Origin: Gemmatimonadetes bacterium bin94
GTDB lineage: Bacteria; Gemmatimonadota; Gemmatimonadetes; Longimicrobiales; Gaopeijiaceae
NCBI GenBank assembly: GCA_002238865.1
Contig: MPNE01000015.1
Span: 1-64,000, forward strand
DNA: 64,000 nt
Direction of reading: 5' to 3'
Part shown: in pieces, positions 43,263 through 52,549 of the stretch
Layout: each line of letters opens with the position of its first letter
How positions within the stretch are numbered: the stretch's first letter is position 1
The notes under the pieces: generated by a model
Seen by the model: only the letters and a program-made list of their open reading frames with translations
What the model was told of the DNA's origin: nothing
Database searches by the model: none
Position numbers and translations under genes: made by a program

Positions 43263-43523
43263 TGGATCCGTCCCGCGAAACCGATCAGCCGCTGCAGTAC
43301 GCCCGCCACTGTCACCCCCCGTTTTGTGGTCCTCGACGGGCGGCTCTCGTGAACACGCCCGGCACCTGCCATTGACGTATCCGAAAAGAAGTCCATCCTC
43401 CATCGGAGGCAAGCTGCGACCCGCTTTCGCGACCGAGCTCCCGGAGCGCACCCCGATCGCCATGACCACTTCGCCACCCGCGACCCCGTTTCCGGGCCCG
43501 ATCCATCGCCCCGGATCCGATCG

Positions 43524-44837
43524 GTGAACGCGCCCTCGCCGACCCCGGTGCAGAATGTCGCCGCCCGTCTGACCGGCACCCGTCCGGAGGAAGCGGGCAT
43601 CGTCCTGCTCTCCGCGGCCTACTTCTTCTTCATCCTGTCGGCCTACTACGTGCTCCGCCCGATCCGTGACGGAATGGGCGTTGCCGGCGGAGTGGAGAAC
43701 ATTCCGTGGCTCTTCACGGCGACCCTGGCGGGCATGCTCGTCGCCCACCCCATCTTCGCGTCCATCGTCTCCCGGTGGCCCCGCAAGCGGTTCGTGACGG
43801 TCACCTACCGTTTCTTTATGCTAAACCTTTTGGTTTACTATTTGCTTCTGACCAGGCTGGGAGAGGGCACGGCGGCCGTCTGGGTGGGACGAACGTTCTT
43901 CGTCTGGATCAGCGTCTTCAACCTCTTCGTGGTATCCGTCTTCTGGTCGTTCATGACGGACATCTACCGCGAGCGTCAGAGCCGGCGACTGTTCGGGCTG
44001 ATCGGGGTCGGCGGGACCGTGGGTGGCATCGTCGGCTCTTCGATCACCGCGTTCCTCGTCGGTGTCCTCAGCCTGCCCACGCTGCTGTGGTTTTCGATCG
44101 TGCTGCTGGAGTGCGCGGTGCGGTGTCTCAAGGGGCTGGACCGGCGCGTGGGACTCCAGCCTTCGTCCAGCGTCCCTCCGTCCGACGCGCCGTCATCCGC
44201 CGAGGTGATCGGCGGCTCGGCGCTGGACGGCATCAAGCGCGTGCTTGCCTCGCCCTACCTGCTCGGCATCTGCGCGTTCATGCTGCTCTTCACCATCGGA
44301 TCGACGTTCCTGTACAACATCCAGGCCGAGATCGTCGCGCGAACCTTCTCGGACATTTCGCAACAGACCTCGGTGTTCGCGCGCATCGACCTGGCGGTGA
44401 ACACGCTGACCCTGGCCACCCAGCTGTTCCTGACCGGAAGGCTCATGAAGTGGCTCGGGGTGGGCGTCACACTGGCCATCCTTCCCCTGATCAGCATGGT
44501 CGGGTTCCTCGCACTGGGGGCGGCGCCGGTCTTCGCGGTGTTCGTCGTGTTCCAGGTGCTGCGACGGGCGGGCAATTTTGCGGTCGCCGTGCCCACGCGC
44601 GAAGTGCTGTACACCGTGCTCCCCCGCCGAGACAAGTACAAGGCCAAGAACTTCAACGACACGTTCGTCTATCGCACGGGCGACCAGGTGGGGGCGTGGT
44701 CCTTCGCGGGGCTGGGCGCGGTGGGCCTGAGTTCGGCCGCGCTGGCGTGGTCGATGGTGCCGGTGGCGGGGGTGTGGCTGGTGGTGGCGCTGTGGCTGGG
44801 GAGGCGGCAGCAGGTGCTGGCGGGGGATGAGGACTAG
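43524..44837 (+). CDS. NTT/MFS-like carrier (copy B)
   Basis: 437 residues, a clear paralogue of the divergent neighbour: YYVLRPIRDGMGVAGG, VFWSFMTDIYRERQSRRLFGLIGVGGTVGGIVGSS and TREVLYTVLPRRDKYKAKNFNDTFVYRTGDQ align with it. Similar arrangement of helices. The two could form a heteromer or act on related substrates. An AT-rich palindromic patch at 43818-43841 lies within the gene. Confidence 0.75.
   Translation: MNAPSPTPVQNVAARLTGTRPEEAGIVLLSAAYFFFILSAYYVLRPIRDGMGVAGGVENIPWLFTATLAGMLVAHPIFASIVSRWPRKRFVTVTYRFFMLNLLVYYLLLTRLGEGTAAVWVGRTFFVWISVFNLFVVSVFWSFMTDIYRERQSRRLFGLIGVGGTVGGIVGSSITAFLVGVLSLPTLLWFSIVLLECAVRCLKGLDRRVGLQPSSSVPPSDAPSSAEVIGGSALDGIKRVLASPYLLGICAFMLLFTIGSTFLYNIQAEIVARTFSDISQQTSVFARIDLAVNTLTLATQLFLTGRLMKWLGVGVTLAILPLISMVGFLALGAAPVFAVFVVFQVLRRAGNFAVAVPTREVLYTVLPRRDKYKAKNFNDTFVYRTGDQVGAWSFAGLGAVGLSSAALAWSMVPVAGVWLVVALWLGRRQQVLAGDED
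43818..43841. promoter_or_regulatory. Operator-like palindrome inside carrier gene B
   Basis: TAAAC, six bases, GTTTA at 43822-43837, with surrounding bases that match the ArsR-adjacent operator at 26598-26621 in 18 of 24 positions and with the same half-site spacing. It lies in an unusually AT-rich stretch of an otherwise GC-rich coding region. It may be a second binding site of the same regulator or a coincidence of the encoded MLNLLVYY. Confidence 0.25.
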
Positions 44838-44933
44838 ATCATGCAGTAGTCGCCCGCAATCGCCCAGTGCGAGAGGTAGTGACGAGGTGTCGCACGGGTG
44901 GCCGCGTGCCGATGTTGAGGGGGAGCGCCCGCA

Positions 44934-45668
44934 TCACTCCTTCGACGTCCTTGCCCGGACCACCAAATGTCTTGTTGGCGAGGCGGACGACCCCCTCGGT
45001 GTGACAGCCCACTCGCGGGCGCGCACCCACAGCGCGGCGGTCACGAACGCGAACGACCCGACCCACACCCAGTACGCGGTGCCGAGATGTCCGTACATGA
45101 AGAAGTCGCCATCGACTGTGACCGGAAGTGGACGCACCAGATTGAGCAACCCGAATCCGAGGGCAGAGATGCCCACGGACCCGAGCACGCGTCTCAGCCA
45201 CCATTCGATCCGCCGTCGGGCCCGTCCCAGAAGCGGCAACGTGATGGCCATCGCCAGGCTTGGGAGCAGCCCGACGATCCAGCCATGCTCGAGCGCAAGC
45301 CGCAGGAATTCCCATCCCGAAGCCGAAACCCCGCGGGCCGGGCTGGCCGGGCTGAACGCGACGATGCCGAACCCGGGGAGAAGAAGGGACAGCGCATACA
45401 GCCCCCAGCCCACCAACAGGAGAGACCTCCAGAGGGGTGTCTCCGACTTGCCCAACTCCCGAAAGAGGGCGGTCGGGTCACTGATCTCATCTCGGACGGC
45501 AGCCTTGAACGCGGCTGCGGAGCCGGGCGCGGGACCCGACTCTCGCTTCTCGGCGGCGTGGGACCGCAGGTGATCTTCCAACTCCGCCAGCTCGAGTGGA
45601 GAAAACCACCCCTTTGCCTGGAGATCCTCGCGCCACCTCCCAACTTCGTCATCCAGCCGGCGCGGCAC
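44934..45668 (-). CDS. Membrane protein partner of a PadR regulator
   Basis: 244 residues. The N-terminal 85 residues are hydrophilic and helical (RWREDLQAKGWFSPLELAELEDHLRSH), like the HAAS domain often encoded next to PadR genes. Four membrane helices follow (SLLLVGWGLYALSLLLPGF; GWIVGLLPSLAMAITLPLL; VLGSVGISALGFGLLNLV; AYWVWVGSFAFVTAALWV). Its start overlaps the end of the PadR gene by 20 bases. It may sense membrane state and pass it to transport or regulatory partners. Confidence 0.7.
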   Translation of the reverse strand: MPRRLDDEVGRWREDLQAKGWFSPLELAELEDHLRSHAAEKRESGPAPGSAAAFKAAVRDEISDPTALFRELGKSETPLWRSLLLVGWGLYALSLLLPGFGIVAFSPASPARGVSASGWEFLRLALEHGWIVGLLPSLAMAITLPLLGRARRRIEWWLRRVLGSVGISALGFGLLNLVRPLPVTVDGDFFMYGHLGTAYWVWVGSFAFVTAALWVRAREWAVTPRGSSASPTRHLVVRARTSKE

Positions 45669-46005
45669 CGCTGCCCCACGATATCTCGAGCGTCGAATGC
45701 ACTCTACGCCAGCTCTCCCTGTCCGTCGACAACTGCTGTAGGCCGCGGGCGGTCAACCGGTAGTACTTGCGCGGCCGTTCCTCTTCGTTGACTTCCCAGT
45801 AGCCTTCGACGAGCCCGTCGCGCTCGATCCGGTGGAGCAGGGGATAGAGCATGCCGCCGGACCAGTCCAGGTCGCCATCCGAGAGGTGCTTTACCTGCTT
45901 CAGGATTTCGTACCCGTACCTGTCGCCTCCGGCCAGGATGGAGAGCACCAGTGGGCGCGAGCAGGCCGCCACTAACTCCTTGGAGATTCGCTTTGCGTCA
46001 TCCAT
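45649..46005 (-). CDS. PadR-family transcriptional regulator
   Basis: 118 residues: RPLVLSILAGGDRYGYEILKQVKHLSDGDLDWSGGMLYPLLHRIERDGLVEG is the PadR winged helix, followed by the wing RPRKYYRLTARGLQQL. The C-terminal helix for dimerisation is short, as in the PadR-s2 group. It is co-transcribed with the overlapping membrane protein gene. The operator was not identified. Confidence 0.9.
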   Translation of the reverse strand: MDDAKRISKELVAACSRPLVLSILAGGDRYGYEILKQVKHLSDGDLDWSGGMLYPLLHRIERDGLVEGYWEVNEEERPRKYYRLTARGLQQLSTDRESWRRVHSTLEISWGSGAAPAG

Positions 46006-46008
46006 TCG

Positions 46009-46835
46009 CTATGGTCGCTTGGGGTTCGGGGGGTGGGGGGAAACGGTTCTCAACTCATCCGGGAGTACGCCAGGCAGAGATGCCAGTATGGCGAGCAACA
46101 CGGCTACCGCAACCACGCTCGTCGCCACCGTCCGCAGGAACCGCGCCCGGATCGCTGCCCGTCGCTGTGCCTCTCCTCGGATGAGGCCGGCGACACTGTC
46201 GTCCTCGGCCCAAAGCATGGGGGTACCGCCATCGAATGCCTCCACGGAAAGGTCCGCGCCGTGCCTGAGGAGGACTGCCACGATCTCCGGATTCGGCCCG
46301 CCCATCAGCACATCATTCACCCTTCTTCTGGCAGCGTCGTGCAACGGCGTAAACCCCACCACCGCCTGGTGTTAACGTCCGTCGCCCTGGCGAGTTCTTC
46401 CACCACGGCCGGATTGTCATTGAACAGGGCCGCAATGTGCAGGGGCGTGCGTCCACGTTCGTTCACGGCGTTGACGTTCGCACCATACCGGAGCAGCACC
46501 CGTACGATCTCCGGATCCGAGTTGAACCTGGCGGCCATATGAAGCGGCGTCCGACGCGTGGGCGGCGAAGAATCCTCCAGGTTGGCTCCCACCTCGACGA
46601 GCACCGAGATCACCTCCGGATCGTCGCTGAACGCCGCCGCACGATGCAGGACCGTCAAGTTGTAGGACGAAAACCGGTCGTGGACGGAACACCCGGCGGC
46701 AAGGCACTCCCTTACCCGCGCTACACCGGCGGTTCTCCAGAAATCCTGGGTCGCCCACTCCTCGCAAGGGAGCTGGACGGCGGCCGGTTCGACTGCAAGC
46801 GCTGTCAGCAATAGATTAGTAACATAGGTAGTCAT
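46009..46835 (-). pseudogene. Ankyrin-repeat membrane protein gene with a frameshift
   Basis: Two frames together make one protein. The first, from ATG 46835, has a signal-like start and ankyrin repeats (VLHRAAAFSDDPEVISVLVEVGANL; PLHMAARFNSDPEIVRVLLRYGANV; PLHIAALFNDNPAVVEELARATDV) and runs out of frame near 46370. The second continues from there with GFTPLHDAARR, NPEIVAVLLRHGADL and a C-terminal membrane helix (TVATSVVAVAVLLAILASL) to 46009. The switch is at a GGTGGTGGGG stretch, so an indel, a sequencing error or programmed slippage are all possible. Confidence 0.65.
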
Positions 46836-47052
46836 GATATTGCTCTTGGGGACGAATATCGCGTGGCGACCGCATTTCCGCTAGGAGCGCCAGAGTAGAG
46901 AGATCGTTGCCGCCGCAGACGCGGGCTCCGGCACTCCACCGCCGAATCGCGGGATGTCCACCATGCTCGATGAGCCCCTCGAATCGTGAGTATCGGCGAG
47001 CGGCGCGGCCGTCCAGCCCTCGATCGAGGCCATCGGCGCGATGCCTGTTCAC
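46816..47052 (-). CDS. Small ORF upstream of the ankyrin gene
   Basis: 78 residues from GTG 47052, with AAGGAG six bases upstream, among the best ribosome sites in the window. The sequence (NRHRADGLDRGLDGRAARRY to a QEQYHDYLCY end) is Arg/Gly-rich and matches no family I know. It overlaps the start of the ankyrin gene by 20 bases, so ribosomes ending here could feed that gene. Its base composition is less coding-like than that of neighbours, hence modest confidence. Confidence 0.35.
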   Translation of the reverse strand: MNRHRADGLDRGLDGRAARRYSRFEGLIEHGGHPAIRRWSAGARVCGGNDLSTLALLAEMRSPRDIRPQEQYHDYLCY

Positions 47053-47443
47053 GAATCGCTCCTTCCGCCTTATGATGGATAACGCTACTAGTGATCTTGT
47101 GTAACAAGCTATATCGTTCTACGATGCAATATCCGGCCCATGGGTGGCCGGGCGCCGCGTGATGAAAGCGTGCGGTGAGCGGTGTTCCCGCGGGACTTGC
47201 CGCTGGCTGTACGATGGACATCGGCGGCTTGGCGGCAACTCCCAATTGGCTGGGTGATGTGATGGAGGCCAAAGAGGCAGGCGACGCTTGGCTCTACGCC
47301 GGGGGCGCGTCCGACCCGGGACGCGGCCGCGAACGACGACAAGCGCCAAGCTTGACAGTACGGCTGGGTTGGCCCGGTTGGACGGTGCCGGTGGATCGCC
47401 ATCATTGACGGTCGCGCAAACTGGAGCACAGCCAACGAGAGAG
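47053..47443. other. Intergenic region between divergent genes
   Basis: About 390 bases without a convincing gene. The left part (47060-47125) is AT-richer. On the minus strand TTACAC, 17 bases, TATCCA could serve the small ORF. On the plus strand a perfect TTGACA at 47353-47358 lacks a good -10 box. Long plus-strand frames here only extend the BIG2/LRR gene backwards without protein character. Confidence 0.4.
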
Positions 47444-49591
47444 GTGGAGAGATTGAGCAAATCAATAACTACGAATGGCAATCGAACCTCTTCCCGGGCG
47501 GTCGTCTTGTTCGCGGGACTGGTATGGACCACCGGCTGCGGCGACGCTGCCACCGAGCCGCCGCCGTCCGAGCCGCCGCGGCCTGCGGCGGTGACCGTGA
47601 ATCCGGCCTCGGTCCAACTGGAAGCTCTGGGCGCGACCGTGCAGTTGACGGCCGAGGTCCGTGACCAGAACGGGCAAGTGATCGCCAACGTCGCCGTCGC
47701 CTGGACAAGCAGCGACCGCTCGGTGGCTGCAGTGAACGCCTCCGGACTGGTGACGGCGGCGGGCAACGGGGCGGCGACGATCACCGCGATGGCGGGCTCC
47801 GTGTCGGGGAACGCAGCCGTGACCGTAGCGCAGGAGGTGAGCTCGGTCACGGTGTCGCCAGCGGCGGCGATGATCGCACCCGGCGACACGCTTCGGCTCT
47901 CGGCAGAGGCGTTCGACGCGAACGGTAACACGGTAGCTGCGCCTGGAATCGACTGGGTATCGAGCGACAGGGCCGTGGCTTTGGTGAATGCTTCGGGGCT
48001 GGTGACCGCAGTCGCGGCTGGTGACGCCGAGATCACGGCCACGGCCGGCGGTGTGTCCGGGGCAGCTGTTGTGACTGTGGCTCGGGTGGTCAGCGAGGTG
48101 GTGGTGACATCGCCGAAGGACACCATCGCGCCCGGCGACACGCTGCGACTGGTGGCGGAGGCATTCGATCAGAACGGTCAGGCGGTGCGAGGGGTGGTTT
48201 TCGTCTGGTCCTCGGACAACCCGTCGGTCGCGACCGTGGACGCGTCGGGTTTGGTGCTGGGCGTAGCGGAAGGAAGGGTCAGAGTAACCGCGACGACGGG
48301 AGATGTTCGAGGGGCCACCGAGATCAGGGTGTTTCACCCCGATCGGGCTGTGCTGGAGTTGCTCTACCACTCCACGAATGGTCCGGATTGGCGTAATGAT
48401 GGCAATTGGCTAACCGATGAGCCTATTTGGGCTTGGTACGGAGTCGACGTGGGCCGTGATGGATCCGTTACGGGGCTGGAGCTCGACGCCAACTTGCTCA
48501 ACGGTCGGATCCCACCCGAGGTTGGCCAACTCAAGAGCTTGACGCGGCTGTTGCTTGACAACAACGAACTGGCCGGCCCCATTCCGCCTGAACTCGGTCA
48601 GCTCACCGGCCTGACGCGGCTGTCGCTGTGGGACAACGATCTCAGCGGCCCGATCCCGCGCGAGCTTGGCAACCTGTTTGAGCTCGAGGAACTGAGGCTT
48701 GATCGGAACAATCTCTTCGGACCGATCCCCTTTGAGATCACCACCCTCACGAACCTGACGCTGTTGAACCTCGGCTTCAACGATCTCACCGGACGGATTC
48801 ACCCGGAGTTGGCCAATCTTGCGAAGCTCACCTTCCTGGGTCTGGCCGCCAACGATCTAACGGGCAGGATCCCGGCCGAACTCGGAACGCTGCCGGAACT
48901 GACGAGTCTGGCACTGTACAGCAATACCCTCTCCGGATCGATCCCGCCCGAGCTCGGGAACCTTTCGGCACTGACGAGTCTGAGGCTTGGGACCAATGCT
49001 CTCTCAGGGTCGATCCCGCCCGAGCTGGGCAATCTGTCGAACCTGCGGGAGCTGAATCTTTACAACAACGAGCTCACCGGGTCGATCCCGCCTGAACTCG
49101 GTAGCCTGTCCAAACTGAAGGAGCTGGACCTGATCGACAACAAGGTCTCCGGGCGGATCCCGTCGGAACTCGGCGACCTCTCCAGTCTGACGCGGCTGCG
49201 ACTCGTCAACAACGAACTAAACGGTCCGATTCCACCCGAGATCGGCAGCCTGTCCAACTTGCAGGAACTGTGGCTCCAGTACAATGACCTCACAGGGTCG
49301 ATCCCGTCTGAGCTGGGCAGCCTCTCCATCCTCAAGCAGCTCAACCTCAGTCACAACTCGCTTTCCGGCATGCTGCCCACCGAACTCGGTGACCTTGGCG
49401 CTCTGGTTGAGCTCGACCTTGAGAACAATCGTGCGCTTTGCGGCCCGTTGCCGCTGTCGCTGACCCGTCTCCTCTCGCTAACCGATTTCGACTATTCGGA
49501 CACCAAGCTGTGCGTTCCGGCCAACGCAGCGTTGCGACAATGGCTGAACGGCCTCGACTCTCACAAGGGCACGGGGATTCAGTGTCAGTAG
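47444..49591 (+). CDS. Lipoprotein with three BIG2 domains and a plant-type LRR array
   Basis: About 715 residues. The start is probably GTG 47444 (ERLSKSITTN) or TTG 47453. The signal ends WTTGCGD, a lipidation Cys. Three bacterial Ig-like (BIG2) domains follow, each with VTVNPAS/VTVSPAA and WTSSDRSVAAVNASGLVTA. Residues about 305-350 form an LRR cap (LLYHSTNGPDWRNDGNW), and then about 14 repeats of 24 residues with consensus SGSIPPELGNLSNLxxLxLxxN run to near the end. The GxIPxxLGxL form is that of plant receptor LRRs. It is probably a surface adhesin or recognition protein. Confidence 0.85.
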   Translation: MERLSKSITTNGNRTSSRAVVLFAGLVWTTGCGDAATEPPPSEPPRPAAVTVNPASVQLEALGATVQLTAEVRDQNGQVIANVAVAWTSSDRSVAAVNASGLVTAAGNGAATITAMAGSVSGNAAVTVAQEVSSVTVSPAAAMIAPGDTLRLSAEAFDANGNTVAAPGIDWVSSDRAVALVNASGLVTAVAAGDAEITATAGGVSGAAVVTVARVVSEVVVTSPKDTIAPGDTLRLVAEAFDQNGQAVRGVVFVWSSDNPSVATVDASGLVLGVAEGRVRVTATTGDVRGATEIRVFHPDRAVLELLYHSTNGPDWRNDGNWLTDEPIWAWYGVDVGRDGSVTGLELDANLLNGRIPPEVGQLKSLTRLLLDNNELAGPIPPELGQLTGLTRLSLWDNDLSGPIPRELGNLFELEELRLDRNNLFGPIPFEITTLTNLTLLNLGFNDLTGRIHPELANLAKLTFLGLAANDLTGRIPAELGTLPELTSLALYSNTLSGSIPPELGNLSALTSLRLGTNALSGSIPPELGNLSNLRELNLYNNELTGSIPPELGSLSKLKELDLIDNKVSGRIPSELGDLSSLTRLRLVNNELNGPIPPEIGSLSNLQELWLQYNDLTGSIPSELGSLSILKQLNLSHNSLSGMLPTELGDLGALVELDLENNRALCGPLPLSLTRLLSLTDFDYSDTKLCVPANAALRQWLNGLDSHKGTGIQCQ

Positions 49592-49676
49592 TATTGTCGT
49601 TCCGTCACGCGCGGGCGCGGACCGAGACACGCTCGATCAGCTCCTTGTGACACTTCGAAGAAGGGACTCACCAGGC

Positions 49677-50768
49677 ATGAAGAAGTTGATCGTGGTCATC
49701 CTGTTGGTCCTGAGCGTGGCCTGGCTCGCTGGCGCCCAGTCCCTGGTGTCGCAGGACGTGGGCGACCGGGTACGAGTGACGACCGCAACTCGCGTCGTGA
49801 CCGGTCGAGTGTTGGCCATCACTGAATCTGCGCTTGACCTGAGCTTCGAGAACGGGAGGTCCGAATCTTTCAGCCGTACCGCGATCAACCGTTTGGAGCG
49901 GAGCAGCCTGAGCCGCACGACGCGGAGCCTACATGGGTTCCTGCACGGCACCGGGGTAGTGAACCTGATTGGGCTGCCTTTCTTTGAAACGGATCGCCGA
50001 AGAACGCATTCTGAAACCGGCCCCATAGCGTTCTTGGCCACATCTGGAATACTTGGAGGAGTCACGGGAGCAGTCATCGGCCTCTTCAGGGGCGAGGTGT
50101 GGGAGGACATTACGTTCGGCAGCACGGCAGTCGCGGCTTCCAACGGACGCCGGACGCTGGTGGGTGTCCGAGCCGGGTATGGGTATTCGAGCCATACTGG
50201 CCTCGGTTCTTCTTCGGGCATTGCGCGCATGATCGCAGGTGTCGATGTGGCCGTTCCCTTGAGAAGCGGGATCGACTTGCGCATCGGAGCGGCTTTTGCG
50301 CCTAGGGGTTATGGTGACGTGGAAACGGTTGAGACTGACTATGTGCAAGGATCCGTTCTGGCGAGAGCAGGAACGCCCATTCGACGGGAACAACTATCGG
50401 CGGGCCTGCTTTTCGGTCCATGGGTAGCCTACGGTCTTTCCTGCAACATTGTTGAATGGAACCAGTCCTCCGGATTGTTCGTCACGGAGTACGTTAGGGT
50501 CCAATCCCGGCCTTGCGGCGAGGAGGCCAGGTCGCTGGATTACGGAATAGCGATGGGAGCTGCGGTGGAAGTACCGTTCCAATTGTCCCGAATTTCGAGG
50601 CTGGAGATCGATCTGGTCTACTCCATGGGGCTTGGGACGCACACTACACATATCGTACCCGACTTTCTCCCTGATCTCCCTGAGTTTGCGGGTGTACCAT
50701 CTGGATACACCGGCAGGACAAGGCATCTGACGATCCAGACGGGCTTTGTGATTCCGGTCGGAAACTGA
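49677..50768 (+). CDS. Outer-membrane beta-barrel protein (porin-like)
   Basis: 363 residues from ATG 49677 (MKKLIVVILLVLSVAWLAGAQ, signal peptide). A short SH3-like strand set (DVGDRVRVTTATRVVTGRVLAI) is followed by a membrane-like glycine-rich helix (LATSGILGGVTGAVIGLFRG). The barrel follows with alternating strands such as TLVGVRAGYGYSSH, IDLRIGAAFAPRGYG and QLSAGLLFGPWVAYGL, ending LTIQTGFVIPVGN. It follows the LRR lipoprotein by 85 bases and may anchor or act with it. No substrate can be inferred. Confidence 0.65.
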   Translation: MKKLIVVILLVLSVAWLAGAQSLVSQDVGDRVRVTTATRVVTGRVLAITESALDLSFENGRSESFSRTAINRLERSSLSRTTRSLHGFLHGTGVVNLIGLPFFETDRRRTHSETGPIAFLATSGILGGVTGAVIGLFRGEVWEDITFGSTAVAASNGRRTLVGVRAGYGYSSHTGLGSSSGIARMIAGVDVAVPLRSGIDLRIGAAFAPRGYGDVETVETDYVQGSVLARAGTPIRREQLSAGLLFGPWVAYGLSCNIVEWNQSSGLFVTEYVRVQSRPCGEEARSLDYGIAMGAAVEVPFQLSRISRLEIDLVYSMGLGTHTTHIVPDFLPDLPEFAGVPSGYTGRTRHLTIQTGFVIPVGN

Positions 50769-50951
50769 CCGAGATGGTCGGTCGGGGTCAGCGACGGCAC
50801 CGGAACGCCGATCAATAGCGGGAGTCAAACAGCGGGAATCCGGGCTGCCGAACACGTAACGCCAACGACCACAGAGAGATACAAACATGACACAGCATGC
50901 CGCAACGTCAGGGTCAGTTGTACCCGCTCCGAGCCCGTCGCCCCACCCCCC

Positions 50952-52136
50952 TCAGAACGCCGAAACCCCAGTAACCGTCTGCCCCAGGATCAGCGAGTGG
51001 ACGTCGTGGGTCCCCTCGTAGGTATACACCGACTCCAGATTCGCCATGTGCCGCATGGACGAGTACTCGGCGAGGATCCCGTTGGCGCCGAGGAGCCGGC
51101 GCGCCTCGCGGGCGATGTCGCAGGCCATGTCCACGTTGGCGCGCTTGGCCAGACTGACCTGCTGCGGGGTCATTTTCCCCTCGTCCTTGAGGCGCCCCAG
51201 GCGCAGGCACAGCAGCTGCCCCTGCGTGATCCAGGTCAGCATGTCGGCAATGCGCACCTGCTGAATCTGCTTCCCCGCGATGGTGCCGTCGAACATCACC
51301 CGTTGACCCGCGTAGTCGACGGCTTCGTGGAAGCACGCCATGGCGGCCCCCACGGCTCCGAACGAGATCCCGTAGCGCGCCTGGGTCAGGCACATCAGCG
51401 GGCTCTTGAGACCGGTCGACCCCGGCATGACGGCGTCGGCCGGGAGGTGAACGTCCTCCAGCACGAGCTCGCTCGTGTCCGACGCCAGCAGCGACAGCTT
51501 CCCCTTCTGGTCGCGAGCGCTGAAGCCGGGCGTGTCCGTGGGCACGACGAAGCCGCGGATGCCCTTCGTGTCTCCCGCCTCTCCGGTCTGGGCCCAGATC
51601 ACGGCCACATCGGCCATCGAGCCGTTCGTGATCCACATCTTGGTGCCGTTGAGCACCCAGCCGTCCGCGGTCTCCCGGGCCCTCGTGATCATCCCCGCCG
51701 GGTTCGATCCGTAGTCGGGCTCGGTGAGGCCGAAGCAGCCGATCTTCTCCCCCGAGGCCAGCCCGGGAAGCCACGTGCGGCGCTGTTCCTCGCTGCCGAA
51801 GGTGTAGATGGGGTACATGACCAGCGCGCCCTGCACCGAAACGAAGGAACGGATCCCGGAATCGCCCCGTTCCAGCTCCTGCATGATCAGGCCGTACGAC
51901 ACGTTGTTGAGCTCGGCGCATCCGTATTCGGCGGGCAGGTTGGCGCCCAGCATCCCAAGCTCGCCGATCTCGGGGATCAGCTCGGTCGGGAAGCGGCGCT
52001 CCACATAGGCGTCACCGATGACGGGCAGCACCCGGTCCTCGACCCATTCCCGGACCGTGTCGCGGACCATCCGTTCCTCTTCGGAAAGGAGGGAATCCAC
52101 ATCGTAGAAATCGATGCCTTCGAACCTTGCTGCCAT
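50952..52136 (-). CDS. gcdH: Glutaryl-CoA dehydrogenase-like acyl-CoA dehydrogenase
   Basis: 394 residues. FAD-dependent oxidation of glutaryl-CoA to crotonyl-CoA is the likely reaction. Motifs: GCFGLTEPDYGSNPAGM (FAD/substrate loop), WITNGSMADVAVIWA, LTQARYGISFGAVGAA and the catalytic Glu in YTYEGTHDVHSLILG, whose EGTHDxH form is typical of glutaryl-CoA dehydrogenases. It would act in lysine/tryptophan breakdown. It is the last gene of the long minus-strand series and starts 52 bases after the zinc-ribbon protein. Confidence 0.85.
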   Translation of the reverse strand: MAARFEGIDFYDVDSLLSEEERMVRDTVREWVEDRVLPVIGDAYVERRFPTELIPEIGELGMLGANLPAEYGCAELNNVSYGLIMQELERGDSGIRSFVSVQGALVMYPIYTFGSEEQRRTWLPGLASGEKIGCFGLTEPDYGSNPAGMITRARETADGWVLNGTKMWITNGSMADVAVIWAQTGEAGDTKGIRGFVVPTDTPGFSARDQKGKLSLLASDTSELVLEDVHLPADAVMPGSTGLKSPLMCLTQARYGISFGAVGAAMACFHEAVDYAGQRVMFDGTIAGKQIQQVRIADMLTWITQGQLLCLRLGRLKDEGKMTPQQVSLAKRANVDMACDIAREARRLLGANGILAEYSSMRHMANLESVYTYEGTHDVHSLILGQTVTGVSAF

Positions 52137-52188
52137 TGATGTCGTCTCCAGAGAGTGAAACGGGGGTGCACGGACGGTGCCGACCCGG

Positions 52189-52536
52189 TCAACGGGGCCG
52201 GTGGCGGAAGCGGAGGACGCCGTAACAGAGTTCCCTGCCGGCGCGCGATCCCAGCCAGAACGTCGCCAACACGGCCCCGATCCAGCCTCCGATCAGCATG
52301 GCGGACGGCCGCTGGGCGAAGTAGATCCACCCTGCGAGCACAGCCGCCATCACGCCGCCGACCTTCCACCCCACGCCGCTGGCCTGCGCGCGCGCCGCGG
52401 CGATGCACGCTTCGCACCAGAGATGACGATCGAGTTCCCGCGCCCGGCACGCGCGCCCGCACCTGCCGCACGAGAGATCGCCGCTGGTCGCGCCGCCACC
52501 CACATCCGAGGGCCGTGCCTCCGCGCCGGCCCTCAC
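52189..52536 (-). CDS. Small membrane protein with zinc ribbon
   Basis: 115 residues from GTG 52536, with GAAGGG upstream; an ATG at 52575 would overlap the dehydrogenase gene. Two CxxC pairs (CGRCGRAC and WCEAC) form a zinc ribbon in the N-terminal half. Two membrane helices follow (VGGVMAAVLAGWIYFAQ; LIGGWIGAVLATFWLG). Function unknown; it looks like a cytoplasmic zinc knuckle anchored in the inner membrane. It lies 13 bases after the isocitrate-dehydrogenase-like gene. Confidence 0.5.
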   Translation of the reverse strand: MRAGAEARPSDVGGGATSGDLSCGRCGRACRARELDRHLWCEACIAAARAQASGVGWKVGGVMAAVLAGWIYFAQRPSAMLIGGWIGAVLATFWLGSRAGRELCYGVLRFRHRPR

Positions 52537-52549
52537 CGTGCCCCACCCT

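Noticed and set aside
48460..49450. Apparent tandem DNA repeats
   Set aside because: They are the coding units of 24-residue LRR repeats and need no separate repeat element; spacing and lack of spacers rule out a CRISPR array.
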